Positions 35,756 to 44,930 of a DNA stretch of 64,000 bases are shown in pieces. How positions within the stretch are numbered: position 1 is the first letter of the stretch; each line of letters begins with the position of its first letter. This DNA comes from Chryseobacterium aureum (GTDB lineage: Bacteria > Bacteroidota > Bacteroidia > Flavobacteriales > Weeksellaceae): NCBI RefSeq assembly GCF_003971235.1, contig NZ_CP034661.1:1922001-1986000 (forward strand). Reading direction: 5' to 3'. The translations under genes and the position numbers were made by a program. The notes under the pieces were generated by a model. The model made no database searches. It had not been told where the DNA came from and saw only the letters and a list, made by a program, of their open reading frames with translations.

Positions 35756-36409
35756 ATGAACCCAATCAAAATAATTCTTACAGGAGCTACGGGAATGGTA
35801 GGTGAAGGCGTTTTAATGGAATGCCTTGAAAATCCTGATGTTTCCGAAATCCTGAGCGTAAGCAGAAAACCTTGCGGAAAAACACACCCAAAACTGAAAG
35901 AATATATAATCTCCGACTTTTTATCCATAGATCTTGATGATGAGAAACTGAAGGGATATGATGCCTGCTTTTTCTGTGCAGGAATCAGCAGTGTGGGGAT
36001 GAATGAAGAAGACTATACCAAAATCACTTACGATACAACCATTCACTTTGCGAAAGCTGTTTTGAACCAAAATCCGGACATGGTTTTCAGCTACGTTTCG
36101 GGAGCCGGTACAGACAGCACTGAGAGTGGGAAAATGATGTGGGCACGCGTAAAAGGCAGAACAGAAAATGATTTAAAAAAGATGAATTTCAAAGGGGCCT
36201 ACAATTTCCGTCCCGGATTTATGAAACCTGTTGAAGGTCAATTGAATGTAAAATGGTTTTTTAAACCTTTTATTTGGATTTTTCCTGTTTTTTTTCAATC
36301 AAAATCACTAACTTTACACGAAGTGGGTAGAGCAATGATCAAAGTGACACAAAACGGATACCCAACATCTGCTTTAGAAATTAGAGATATTAAAAATTTA
36401 GCGATATGA
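35756..36409 (+). CDS. NAD(P)-binding epimerase/oxidoreductase-like protein
   Basis: A 217-residue Rossmann-fold protein. ILTGATGMVGEGVL at the N terminus is the GxxGxxG dinucleotide loop. CFFCAGISSVGM and FSYVSGAGTDSTE lie at the places of the second loop and catalytic Ser of extended SDR enzymes, but the Y-x-x-x-K is not evident. It is shorter than classic epimerases (about 300) and resembles uncharacterised NAD-dependent epimerase-like proteins of flavobacteria. Substrate unknown. The stop overlaps a tiny downstream gene by 4 bp. Confidence 0.8.
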   Translation: MNPIKIILTGATGMVGEGVLMECLENPDVSEILSVSRKPCGKTHPKLKEYIISDFLSIDLDDEKLKGYDACFFCAGISSVGMNEEDYTKITYDTTIHFAKAVLNQNPDMVFSYVSGAGTDSTESGKMMWARVKGRTENDLKKMNFKGAYNFRPGFMKPVEGQLNVKWFFKPFIWIFPVFFQSKSLTLHEVGRAMIKVTQNGYPTSALEIRDIKNLAI

Positions 36410-36555
36410 GAGGCATGTTAAAAAGAATTGTTCTGGTTATTTTTGTACTGTTGCTTGTGACTGCTGTTTCGGGGTATTTTTATATGCAGAAACATCCTCT
36501 GGAAGGAAATAAGTCAGGAACAATTTTAAACTTCTCCGGGAAATCCGGAAAATAA
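36406..36555 (+). CDS. 49-residue single-TM protein
   Basis: A small frame starting ATG 36406 in a 4-bp ATGA overlap with the epimerase-like gene; a second in-frame ATG is at 36415. It encodes an N-terminal basic residue pair, a transmembrane segment (IVLVIFVLLLVTAVSGYFY) and a polar tail ending SGKSGK. The overlap and clean TM signature argue that it is real. It resembles the N-terminal anchor of some flavobacterial membrane-bound hydrolases, so a truncated remnant is an alternative. Confidence 0.55.
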   Translation: MRGMLKRIVLVIFVLLLVTAVSGYFYMQKHPLEGNKSGTILNFSGKSGK

Positions 36556-36695
36556 TTTCATTCTAAAGTTTCTTTTTCAACATAATTTTATCTTTTATCA
36601 GAAATAAACCTATTTTTTAAACATTTCTTAAAATTCCATTAAAATAGTTGCGAAACATAAAGTTCATTTTTGCATTTATCTAATTGAAGTAAAAA

Positions 36696-39600
36696 ATGAT
36701 CAACAACTACCTATTAAAAGGGTCTGTGCTAGCTGCATTCTTTTTTCAGAGCGGTCTTTTCGGACAGACACTGATTCATTACTGGAATTTTAACGATAAC
36801 TCTTCTGCGGCTACCGTCACTGCACCTTCATCAACGTTGGTGAACGGTTCTCTTGCCACTATAGCAGGCGGTACAAGCATTATAGATTTTGCCGGCGGTA
36901 CCGGGCAGAACTTTAGTTCTCAGAATTTGAATGCCAGAAACGGTGACGCTTCCGGAACTCACTTAAGATTCAATAATCCGATTGGAGGAGCGTTACAATT
37001 CAACCTTCCTACAACGGGATATAACAATGTCATTGTTAAATTTACAACCAGAAGATCTGCACAGGGAGCAGGAACGCAAACCTGGTCTTATTCTACCAAC
37101 GGAACTACTTTTGTACAATTCCAGACAATAAATCCCCAGGATGCGGATCCCCAGCTGGTGACCCTGGATTTTTCTGCGATTCAGGCGGCCAATAACAATC
37201 CTAATTTTAAAGTAAAGGTAGAATTTTCTGCTGCAGGAGGCGGAACGGGAGGAAACAACCGATTTGATAACTTTACGGTAGATGCAACTCCGGTGGGAAG
37301 CGTTGACACTACTCCGCCAACAGTTTCTTATCTTCCTGCAAATAATACCAGCAATATCCCAACTACTGTAAATCCTACCATAACTTTTAATGAAAACGTA
37401 AGGCTTACTGATAATTCTGCGATTAACGATTCTAATGCACAAAACCTCATTGAATTCCATCTTGGAAATGCTGCAGGTACACCAGTTCCCTTCACTACGA
37501 CTTTCAGCAACAATAAGATCACTGTAATCCCAACTTCCGGACTTGCGCCGGGACAGACCTATTATCTAGCGCTTAAGCCTGATAGAGTAGAAGATTTCAG
37601 TGATAATGGAGTTACAGCTGTTACATCCAGTACTTTTACAACGGTTGGAACAACGATTTCTTTAGAAAAAAATTTCATCAAAGTCAATGAAAATGCAGGA
37701 AATCTTGCATTTAAAATCAATATTACCAATCCTTCAACCTCTACTGTTAATCTTGTTGTAAAACCGGCTCCTTTTAGTACGGCTGACAGCAATGATTTTA
37801 CGCTGGCCAATCAGACCATTACTATTACCCCATCTACAACGAGTTATACCGTTACTATTCCGATTATTGATGACACAGTGGCTGAGCAGCAGGCTGAGTA
37901 TTTCGTGGTGAGTCTTGAAAATCCGGTTGGAGCAACAATTTCCGGAGATCAATCGGCTACTGTTTATATTGTAGATAATGATAAGCCGGCACCAGTTCCT
38001 TCTCATCAGATTCAGCTGAATTATCTTCTGAGCTTTGATCCTTCCGGAAACAATAACAGCTCTACGGAAATTGTAGTTCATGATCCATCCACACAACGTT
38101 TATTCACAATCAGCTCTATTACAGATGTTTTTGATATTATCGATTTCAGCAATCCGGCAATGCCTTCAGTGATAAAAACAGTGAACATGGCTCCTTATGG
38201 CGGAATCACCAGTATTGCCGTTAAAAATGGAATCATTGCAGCAGCCTCTCCCAATAGTGATCCACAGCAAAATGGCTCTGTAGTATTCTTCGATATCAAC
38301 GGTAATTTTCTGAAACAGGTAACTGTGGGAGCTTTACCCGACATGGTAACCTTCTCGCCGGACGGAACAAAAGTAGTTACCGCCAACGAAGGAGAACCTA
38401 ATGATGCCTATACGGTAGATCCCGAAGGAACCATCAGTATCATTGATATTTCCGGAGGGATCGGATCCCTTTCTCAAAGCAATGTAACCACGCTCAACTT
38501 TAATAGTTTTGATTCTCAGGTGGCGGCTTTAGCAGCTACAGGATTAAGAAAAGTAAGAACGAACAATACACTTTCTCAGGATCTGGAACCCGAATATGTA
38601 ACCATCAGCGCCGACAGCCAGAAGGCATGGGTAACGCTTCAGGAAAACAATGCCATTGCCGAGATTAACTTAGCTACCAAGACCATCACAGGAGTCTGGG
38701 GATTGGGCAAAAAAGATATGAACCTTCCGGGGAACGGATTTGATGCTTCAGATAATAATGGTGAGGTTTTAATTGCCAACTGGCCTGTGAAAGCCTATTA
38801 CGTACCAGATGCGGTACAAAATTACAAGGTAGGAAATACACACTATATCGTCACAGCCAATGAAGGGGATGAAAAAGACCTTTCAGGATTCAGTGAAAGA
38901 ACTACTGTAGGAGCTAACAACTATACTTTAGATCCTGTATTGTTCCCAAATTCCAATATTGTAAAGGCTTCTTATAACCTGGGAAGATTCAGGGTTTCAT
39001 CTGCTACAGGAAATACAGACGGAGATGCAGAGTTTGAAGAAATGGCTGCTTTAGGAGCCCGTTCATTCTCTATCTTCAATGCAGATACAAAACAGATTGT
39101 CTATGATAGTGGAGATCAGTTTGAACGGTACATAGCAGCCTATCAGCCCTTACTATTCAACGCAGATAATGAGTCGAATGCCATTAAGAACAGAAGCCGT
39201 GCCAAAGGCCCTGAACCTGAAGGAGTAGCTTTAGGAAGCATCAATGGACAGACCTATGCTTTCATTACACTGGAAAGAACCGGTGGTGTCATGGTGTACA
39301 ATATCACAGATCCTAATAATCCTACTTTCACAGATTACAAACATTCGCGTTCTACTTCAGCGTATGGCGGCGATAATGGTCCTGAAGGAATTATCTATAT
39401 CGCCCCGGAAAACACAACTACCAATAAAGGTTATGTAATTATCGCCAACGAGATCAGTGGAACCTTATCCATGTATGAAGTAGCAATGCCAGCAACACTC
39501 GGAACGAGTGAGGTAAAAACTGAACAGGCAACGTTTAATGTATTTCCTAATCCTGTTAATAAAGGAAATACTCTTTACTTCAACAGAAAGCAGGATTACG

Positions 39601-39734
39601 AATTGTATGATATGTCGGGAAAATTAATCGGGAAAGAAAAAAATGCTTTAACAATAAACACTTCTACCCTTTCTACAGGAGTCTACCTTGTAAAAACTTC
39701 GGAAGGACAGATCAAAAGAGTCATTATAAAGTAA
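36696..39734 (+). CDS. T9SS-exported choice-of-anchor I family protein
   Basis: A 1012-residue secreted protein. A signal peptide (about 1-24, LAAFFFQSGLFGQ) is followed by a lectin-like domain (LIHYWNFND to about 200), an SbsA-type Ig-like domain (about 205-320, TPPTVSYLPANNTSNI), a Calx-beta domain (about 325-430, ending VYIVDNDKP), and a beta-propeller choice-of-anchor I domain (about 440-930, with TFSPDGTKVVTANEGEPND and GPEPEGVALG). The C terminus is a type IX sorting domain (FNVFPNPVNKGNTLYF to VKTSEGQIKRVIIK). Proteins of this kind are shed to or held at the cell surface; some relatives are annotated alkaline-phosphatase-like. Catalysis is not evident from motifs. Confidence 0.92.
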   Translation: MINNYLLKGSVLAAFFFQSGLFGQTLIHYWNFNDNSSAATVTAPSSTLVNGSLATIAGGTSIIDFAGGTGQNFSSQNLNARNGDASGTHLRFNNPIGGALQFNLPTTGYNNVIVKFTTRRSAQGAGTQTWSYSTNGTTFVQFQTINPQDADPQLVTLDFSAIQAANNNPNFKVKVEFSAAGGGTGGNNRFDNFTVDATPVGSVDTTPPTVSYLPANNTSNIPTTVNPTITFNENVRLTDNSAINDSNAQNLIEFHLGNAAGTPVPFTTTFSNNKITVIPTSGLAPGQTYYLALKPDRVEDFSDNGVTAVTSSTFTTVGTTISLEKNFIKVNENAGNLAFKINITNPSTSTVNLVVKPAPFSTADSNDFTLANQTITITPSTTSYTVTIPIIDDTVAEQQAEYFVVSLENPVGATISGDQSATVYIVDNDKPAPVPSHQIQLNYLLSFDPSGNNNSSTEIVVHDPSTQRLFTISSITDVFDIIDFSNPAMPSVIKTVNMAPYGGITSIAVKNGIIAAASPNSDPQQNGSVVFFDINGNFLKQVTVGALPDMVTFSPDGTKVVTANEGEPNDAYTVDPEGTISIIDISGGIGSLSQSNVTTLNFNSFDSQVAALAATGLRKVRTNNTLSQDLEPEYVTISADSQKAWVTLQENNAIAEINLATKTITGVWGLGKKDMNLPGNGFDASDNNGEVLIANWPVKAYYVPDAVQNYKVGNTHYIVTANEGDEKDLSGFSERTTVGANNYTLDPVLFPNSNIVKASYNLGRFRVSSATGNTDGDAEFEEMAALGARSFSIFNADTKQIVYDSGDQFERYIAAYQPLLFNADNESNAIKNRSRAKGPEPEGVALGSINGQTYAFITLERTGGVMVYNITDPNNPTFTDYKHSRSTSAYGGDNGPEGIIYIAPENTTTNKGYVIIANEISGTLSMYEVAMPATLGTSEVKTEQATFNVFPNPVNKGNTLYFNRKQDYELYDMSGKLIGKEKNALTINTSTLSTGVYLVKTSEGQIKRVIIK

Positions 39735-39764
39735 ACATCAATTACAGTATACCATTTTATAATA

Positions 39765-39791
39765 AGGCTTCGGATCTTCCGAGGCTTTTTT
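39765..39791 (+). terminator. Terminator after the choice-of-anchor I gene
   Basis: GGCTTCGGA and TCCGAGGC (one G-U pair) are followed by six T, 30 bp after the stop. Confidence 0.65.
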
Positions 39792-39882
39792 GTTATGAAG
39801 AAATTTATGATGATTTAACTTTTTAAATGCCTGAAAAAATCATTTTATTTCTATATTTATCCCTAACAAAACCAAATTCACA

Positions 39883-40275
39883 ATGAAAAATATTAAAACC
39901 GCAGGAATTCTAGCTTTCCTGCTGCTGGGAACAGCAAGCGCTTTTTCACAATCAAGAAAAGTAGAATCTACCAAAGGAGTAGAAAAAACAGAAGGCGATA
40001 AGGTAGTCCATGTAGAAGGTGTAGGCCACAAACTCAATTATACGCTCAACGGAGGTGTTGTGGAGGTAGAAGGTGGAGATAACACTTTAACAGTAAAAGG
40101 AAGTGCTAAAAAAATTATGGTCTCAGGAACAGGAAATAAAGTATATATCGATAAAGTAGATAAAGTATCTATGGAAGGCGGCGGCAATACAGTATATTAC
40201 CGAACTTCCGGAACAAAATCCGGAAAGCCGGATGTTTCTGTTACGGGCGTGGGAAATAAAGTTGTAAAACAATAA
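39883..40275 (+). CDS. Secreted DUF3060 protein
   Basis: A 130-residue exported protein: a signal peptide (1-22, LLLGTASAFSQ) followed by repeating short beta units rich in Gly-x-x-Asn (VEGVGHKLNYTLNG, VEGGDNTLTVKG, VSGTGNKVYIDK, MEGGGNTVYY, VTGVGNKVV), typical of DUF3060, a beta-helix-like family of unknown function. It stands alone between terminators. Confidence 0.82.
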   Translation: MKNIKTAGILAFLLLGTASAFSQSRKVESTKGVEKTEGDKVVHVEGVGHKLNYTLNGGVVEVEGGDNTLTVKGSAKKIMVSGTGNKVYIDKVDKVSMEGGGNTVYYRTSGTKSGKPDVSVTGVGNKVVKQ

Positions 40276-40308
40276 AGGTATTCTCCACACGCTGAAGAAT
40301 GCCGTAAG

Positions 40309-40341
40309 AAACCTCACAGGTTTTGAAAACCTGTGAGGTTT
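40309..40341. repeat. 33-nt near-perfect palindrome
   Basis: The arms AAACCTCACAGGTTTT and AAAACCTGTGAGGTTT (16 bp each) flank a single G. It lies in the convergent spacer next to a separate terminator. Similar CCTCACAGGTTTT palindromes are scattered in flavobacterial genomes, so this is probably a mobile or REP-like element rather than a gene-specific terminator. Confidence 0.7.
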
Positions 40342-40352
40342 GATATAAAACA

Positions 40353-40386
40353 AAAAAAGACAGGCCTTAAAAAAGCCTGTCTTTTT
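40353..40386. terminator. Bidirectional terminator between DUF3060 and NifU-like genes
   Basis: AAAAAGACAGGC and GCCTGTCTTTTT form a 12-bp stem with A and T runs on the two sides. It serves both convergent genes. Confidence 0.85.
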
Positions 40387-40407
40387 AAAAATATCTCAGA
40401 TATACTT

Positions 40408-40656
40408 TTACTCTACGTTGATTACCTTTTCGATTTCCGGAGCATGTTGCTTAATGGTATTCTCCACCCCTAGTTTTAAGGTTGAAAAATTCAAAGAACA
40501 ACCGGAACAGTTACCTAAAAGTTTCACAAACACCTGATTATCTTTCACATCAATAAGCTCAATATCACCACCGTCTTTATTCAAAAACGGTCTGATGCTT
40601 TCCAGAGCTTCCATTACTCTTGTTACTGTATCTTCGTGTGTTATGTTTGTTTCCAT
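40408..40656 (-). CDS. NifU C-terminal-domain (Nfu-type) Fe-S carrier
   Basis: An 82-residue single-domain Nfu protein: ALESIRPFLNKDGGDIELIDV, then C-S-G-C at about 48-51, the CxxC that holds a bridging [4Fe-4S] cluster in a dimer, then LKLGVENTIKQHAPEI. It delivers Fe-S clusters to apo-enzymes in the cytoplasm. It follows the mrp gene on the same strand (48-bp gap), consistent with joint work in cluster transfer. Confidence 0.93.
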   Translation of the reverse strand: METNITHEDTVTRVMEALESIRPFLNKDGGDIELIDVKDNQVFVKLLGNCSGCSLNFSTLKLGVENTIKQHAPEIEKVINVE

Positions 40657-40704
40657 ATTTTTTCAGTTCAATTCGGTTTTTTCAAATTTTATTGAAAGTT
40701 ATTA

Positions 40705-41811
40705 TTATTTTGCTTTTGGCGAGCATCCGGCCATTGTAGAAATCTTCACCGCTTCAGTAGGCGGAAGATTTTTGTTTCTTTCCACTAAGCTTTCTACCAT
40801 TTTTCTGGCAGTTTCGGTATAGATATCTGCAATTTTAGATCCTTCCTGAAGCGCAGCCGGTCTTCCTACATCTCCTGCTTCTCTGATGCTTTGGATCAAC
40901 GGAATCTCTCCCAATACAGGAATTCCAAGATCTTCCGCTAAATATTGAGCTCCCTGGTTTCCAAAAATATAATATTTATTGTCCGGAAGTTCTTCCGGTG
41001 TAAAATACGCCATATTTTCCACTAATCCAAGAACCGGAATATTAATGCTTTCCATCTGGAACATGGCAATTCCTTTTCGAACGTCTGCCAATGCAACATG
41101 CTGAGGTGTACTTACAATCACGGCACCCGTTACAGGCACTTCCTGAATGATAGACAAGTGAATGTCACCTGTTCCCGGAGGAAGATCGATCAATAAGAAA
41201 TCCAATTCTCCCCATGCGGCATCTCTGATCATCTGGTTTAATGCTTTTGAGGCCATAGGACCTCTCCACACTACTGCCTGGTTAGCCCCTGAGAAATACC
41301 CTATTGAAAGCATTTTCACGCCATAATTCTCAACAGGCTTCATCAGATTTTTACCATTTACCTCTACAGAAATTGGCTTTTCACCTTCTGTATCAAACAT
41401 CGTAGGTACTGAAGGACCATAGATATCAGCATCTAACAACCCTACTTTGAAACCCATTTTTGCCAGTGTTACTGCCATATTTGCAGACACTGTAGACTTT
41501 CCTACGCCTCCCTTTCCTGAAGCAATAGCAATAATATTTTGAATTCCAGGAATCTGTTTTCCTTTGATCTGACTTTGCTGAATTTCACTAGGCTCCGGAG
41601 AAACGATCTTAAGTTTTAAATGAACGTCTTCTCCAAACTCACTGGCAAAAGCCTGTTTCATGGCAGCCTCTAGTTTTTTCTTTTCGTGCATTGCAGGTGA
41701 ATGGGCAGTCATGTCAATATAAACATCGTTACCCATAATCTGAAGATTATTCACCAAATCGTCTACCTCTATTTCTTTAAGGAAATCCTGAACCTTTTCT
41801 TTCGTCAACAT
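40705..41811 (-). CDS. mrp: Mrp/ApbC-type P-loop Fe-S carrier ATPase
   Basis: A 368-residue protein with an N-terminal DUF59/MIP18-like domain (1-85) and a deviant-Walker ATPase: ASGKGGVGKSTVSANMAV at about 112-130, LLDADIYGPSVPTM, DLPPGTGDIHLS. Such carriers bind a [4Fe-4S] cluster and pass it on. The CxxC found in ApbC/Nbp35 after the VENMAYF strand is absent here (TPEELPDNKYYIFG instead), as in other Bacteroidota as far as I recall. A single Cys near the C terminus (AGCSPKAK) is the only obvious thiol there. It is followed by the Nfu gene. Confidence 0.93.
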   Translation of the reverse strand: MLTKEKVQDFLKEIEVDDLVNNLQIMGNDVYIDMTAHSPAMHEKKKLEAAMKQAFASEFGEDVHLKLKIVSPEPSEIQQSQIKGKQIPGIQNIIAIASGKGGVGKSTVSANMAVTLAKMGFKVGLLDADIYGPSVPTMFDTEGEKPISVEVNGKNLMKPVENYGVKMLSIGYFSGANQAVVWRGPMASKALNQMIRDAAWGELDFLLIDLPPGTGDIHLSIIQEVPVTGAVIVSTPQHVALADVRKGIAMFQMESINIPVLGLVENMAYFTPEELPDNKYYIFGNQGAQYLAEDLGIPVLGEIPLIQSIREAGDVGRPAALQEGSKIADIYTETARKMVESLVERNKNLPPTEAVKISTMAGCSPKAK

Positions 41812-41829
41812 ATAAATATAAATTGTTTA

Positions 41830-41837
41830 CAAATTTA
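41830..41837 (-). promoter_or_regulatory. -7 box TAAATTTG of mrp-nfu
   Basis: On the minus strand TAAATTTG fits TAnnTTTG exactly, 18 bp before the mrp ATG (41811). Confidence 0.4.
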
Positions 41838-41961
41838 CGCTTTTTTTCGGTAATTTAGAATCAATAAAATCTATAATATCAGGTGATAAATCAGATCATT
41901 AAAATTATTTATTTCTGTTTTTTTATACTGGTACCACACCTAACCCCAGAAAACAATTGAT

Positions 41962-42417
41962 ATGAAATCTACATCTTATCCTTCCAAATACGCACAACCA
42001 AAAGAAATCTTTACCGTTGGAAAAACAAAATTCAAGTGGTATGACCTGGCGTCTGATCCTGCTGAAATCTCTTTACAGGACATCACTGATGCCAAAATAT
42101 GCATTGAACATGCTGAAGAAAACTTTCAGCACAGGGATGATCTCGGATTTGTTATCATGCACCGATGCGGGGAACATTATCTTCTGCTGGTCTGTACGTG
42201 GAGGAGCGAAAATGAATTATGGGAAAGTGTTTATTACAATGGTTCCGGCAGGTTTGAAATATGGGACAGAAACAAAACCCACCTCCCTACTTACTGTGTA
42301 TGGGAAATGGGCATCGTCTATCATGAATCCCAATCCTGGAAGAAATACCTGGGCTCCGGACGGGAAGAAAAAGACAAAGAAGAATATCTCAATGATTTTT
42401 TTGAAGGAGAAGTGTAG
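41962..42417 (+). CDS. Hypothetical cytoplasmic protein
   Basis: I do not recognise this 151-residue protein. It has no signal or membrane segment. It is rich in Trp, Tyr and acidic residues (KFKWYDLASDP, VCTWRSENELWESVYYNGSGRF, CVWEMGIVYHESQSWKKYL) and looks like a compact beta-rich domain. The start at 41962 follows an A-rich leader. It stands between divergent mrp and a convergent receptor gene, so context gives no role. Confidence 0.7.
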   Translation: MKSTSYPSKYAQPKEIFTVGKTKFKWYDLASDPAEISLQDITDAKICIEHAEENFQHRDDLGFVIMHRCGEHYLLLVCTWRSENELWESVYYNGSGRFEIWDRNKTHLPTYCVWEMGIVYHESQSWKKYLGSGREEKDKEEYLNDFFEGEV

Positions 42418-42493
42418 AAAGTTTCTGTATTGTCTTTCCACTCCGTTTCATTCAGAGTGCCATAAAGCATCAAAATAATGTAAATTCAGGTGA

Positions 42494-44836
42494 TTAATAA
42501 GCCCTGTTCTTTTCGTCAAATTTTACATTGCGGTCCATTCCATTTACTTTTTTATTTCCAAAAGTATACGTTGCGGATACGGTAAGCCTTCTGGCATCGT
42601 AGTAATTGTTATAAGAATGTGTACCTGTACTATAATAAATTTCACCCTGGCTTTTCCCCTGCCTCAGAATATCAGAAACAAATATATTCAGCTGGAGGCT
42701 TCTTTCCATAAGGCTCATCTTAACTCCCGAAGTAAGGTTTCCTGCAAACTTCATATATGAATTTCCGGAATTGGAAGGCAGACGAAACCAGTAATTCAGG
42801 ACGAGCTGTACTGTTTTGCCGGAATTAAGTGAAATATTGTTCTGGAAGTCGAAATCGTAGCTGTTCCCCTTTCTAGAAAGGGCATCGGTAATAAAAACAC
42901 CAGTATTCATGTAAGAATAATTAGCAGAGTAATTCGCCTCCCATTTTCTGAAAAAAGTATCTGAGTAATTAAGAGAAACTCCCATACTGTTCTGATGGTA
43001 GTAGTTTTCGAATGTACTTACCTTATTCTCACCTTTCAGAGTAGTAAGCTGCCCAAATGCATCTAATGTTCTCTGGAAATACGCGGATGCAGACAATTTT
43101 CCTTTATAAACATAAGAAAGCTCAAAATTATGATTAATAGATGGACTAAGAAAAGGATTTCCGGTAAAATAAGAATTGATATTGGTATACCATCGGTACG
43201 GATTGATCGCACGGAATCCCGGCCTGTTAATTCTTTTGGAATAATTCAGACTGAAAGTGTTATTTTCATTGCTTTTATAGCTGATATAAGCTGTGGGAAA
43301 AAACTTTCCATAAGAATTTTCGGTCTGCTGTCCGGAAGTTAGAGAATTTCCGTTGACTACAGAATACTCGTAGCGCAAGCCTGCTTTTGCCGACCATTTT
43401 TCGTTGAATGACTTCTCAAAACTGATATAAGCTGCATAGTTTTTTTCGTTATATTCAAACTCATTGCTTTTCAGGGGGTCTGTGATATATTGCCCGTTCA
43501 TTAAGTTCTGATAAAATATACTCGAATTATTATCAAAATTGGTGAATTTTATTCCTGCTTCTGTCTTGGCAATCTGATAAGGCAGTGTAAGATCCGCCTG
43601 CCCGGAATAGATTTTATAATCTACCGTAGAAGGTGATTTTACCACAAAACGATCCCCTGAATTTTCTGTAGTTGTAAAATCAATTATTGTTTCAGGTGTA
43701 TTGGAGAAATAATTCCCTGTAATACTTAATTTATTATCCTGCTTTCCGAATTTCAGATCATAGTAGGCACTGGCAGTATGCTGCCTGCCGGTTGCCCTGT
43801 GTTCTGCATAAGTAAGCAGTGTATTGGTATAATTACCATTCTGGAAATAGTTGGAAGTATTGGTAATATCCATATTGGAATGTCCAAATCCGAAATCATA
43901 GATAAATCCTACATCAGACTTCTTACCCAGCTGGTAATCCAGACTTAAATTAGCGCCAAGCCCGTCCCCGAAATCTCTTCTGTTGTCATTGCTTTTGAGA
44001 CCATCTGCTCCTTCTATCCAATAGTTTTCGTAAGAGTGCTTTTCATTTTTATTTTGTCTCAGCTTGAGTGACGTACGGAGTTTTTCATTCTGATAATTCA
44101 CCGTCACACTGTTTGAATTTCCTGTATAGGTCTGCTGCTGGAGACTGGAAGTTAAGCTGCCGCTCCATGCGAGATTCTGATTTTTCTTTAAAACAATGTT
44201 GATCAGCCCGCTGTTTCCCTGGGCTTCGTATTTGGCAGGAGGAGAAGTGATGACTTCTATTTTTTCAATATTTTCAGACCTCAGGCTTTTCAGGTAAGTA
44301 ACCAGTTCTGCATCTGATAAATTCAAAATACGGTCATTAATCATTACCGCTACTCCACTTTTCCCTACAATGGAAACACCAGTATTATCATCTATTTTTA
44401 CCAAAGGCGTTGTTGCAAGAGCATCAGCCCCGTCCATTCCCTGGGAAGCTACAGAATTGGATACATTGAAAACCAATCTGTCTGCTTTTCTCTCAATCAG
44501 TTTTTTTCTGGCAGTAAGCGTAACGCCTTCTATCTGTTTTTCTCTTTTTTTTTCGACAGAAAAATCCTGCTTCACCTCTCCGTTGATGAGAATATCTCTG
44601 TTGGAAATTTCTATACCATCCTGTAGAAGCTTAATGGTATAGTTTCCATTTTCAGAAAGTTTCAAAGAGTAATTTCCTTTTTCGTCTGAAATGGAGGTAT
44701 GTTTTTTCTGATCTTTTACTGCAATCACCTCAACATAAGGAACAGCATTTCCGGTCTGGGAGATCTTTCCTGTTATACTTTGAGCAAATGCAACTACCGG
44801 CAATAGCATGATTACAGCAAGTACTATCTTCTTCAT
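42494..44836 (-). CDS. TonB-dependent-type outer-membrane beta-barrel receptor
   Basis: A 780-residue outer-membrane protein: a signal peptide (1-18, LLPVVAFAQ), a carboxypeptidase-regulatory-like Ig domain (about 20-95), a plug domain (about 110-215, with VMINDRILNLSDAELVTYL and IEVITSPPAKYEAQGNSGLINIVL), and an outer-membrane barrel of the OMP_b-brl_3 type to the C terminus (VSATYTFGNKK). Such flavobacterial proteins take up unknown nutrients or metal complexes, often without a SusD partner; none is adjacent here. The divergent neighbour is a GH92 mannosidase, so a glycan substrate is possible but unproven. Confidence 0.9.
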   Translation of the reverse strand: MKKIVLAVIMLLPVVAFAQSITGKISQTGNAVPYVEVIAVKDQKKHTSISDEKGNYSLKLSENGNYTIKLLQDGIEISNRDILINGEVKQDFSVEKKREKQIEGVTLTARKKLIERKADRLVFNVSNSVASQGMDGADALATTPLVKIDDNTGVSIVGKSGVAVMINDRILNLSDAELVTYLKSLRSENIEKIEVITSPPAKYEAQGNSGLINIVLKKNQNLAWSGSLTSSLQQQTYTGNSNSVTVNYQNEKLRTSLKLRQNKNEKHSYENYWIEGADGLKSNDNRRDFGDGLGANLSLDYQLGKKSDVGFIYDFGFGHSNMDITNTSNYFQNGNYTNTLLTYAEHRATGRQHTASAYYDLKFGKQDNKLSITGNYFSNTPETIIDFTTTENSGDRFVVKSPSTVDYKIYSGQADLTLPYQIAKTEAGIKFTNFDNNSSIFYQNLMNGQYITDPLKSNEFEYNEKNYAAYISFEKSFNEKWSAKAGLRYEYSVVNGNSLTSGQQTENSYGKFFPTAYISYKSNENNTFSLNYSKRINRPGFRAINPYRWYTNINSYFTGNPFLSPSINHNFELSYVYKGKLSASAYFQRTLDAFGQLTTLKGENKVSTFENYYHQNSMGVSLNYSDTFFRKWEANYSANYSYMNTGVFITDALSRKGNSYDFDFQNNISLNSGKTVQLVLNYWFRLPSNSGNSYMKFAGNLTSGVKMSLMERSLQLNIFVSDILRQGKSQGEIYYSTGTHSYNNYYDARRLTVSATYTFGNKKVNGMDRNVKFDEKNRAY

Positions 44837-44930
44837 GAATTATATCGTTTTTAATAAGACAAACCGCAATCGTCTTTTATTACATCTCTTTTACTGTTTT
44901 TCAATATCTTCGCTTTTATAAAATCAGAAC

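Noticed and set aside
42017..42478. 153-codon frame in another phase over the hypothetical gene at 41962
   Set aside because: The 41962 frame has the better start and more natural composition, and the two cannot both be likely. Neither has a recognised family, so some doubt remains.
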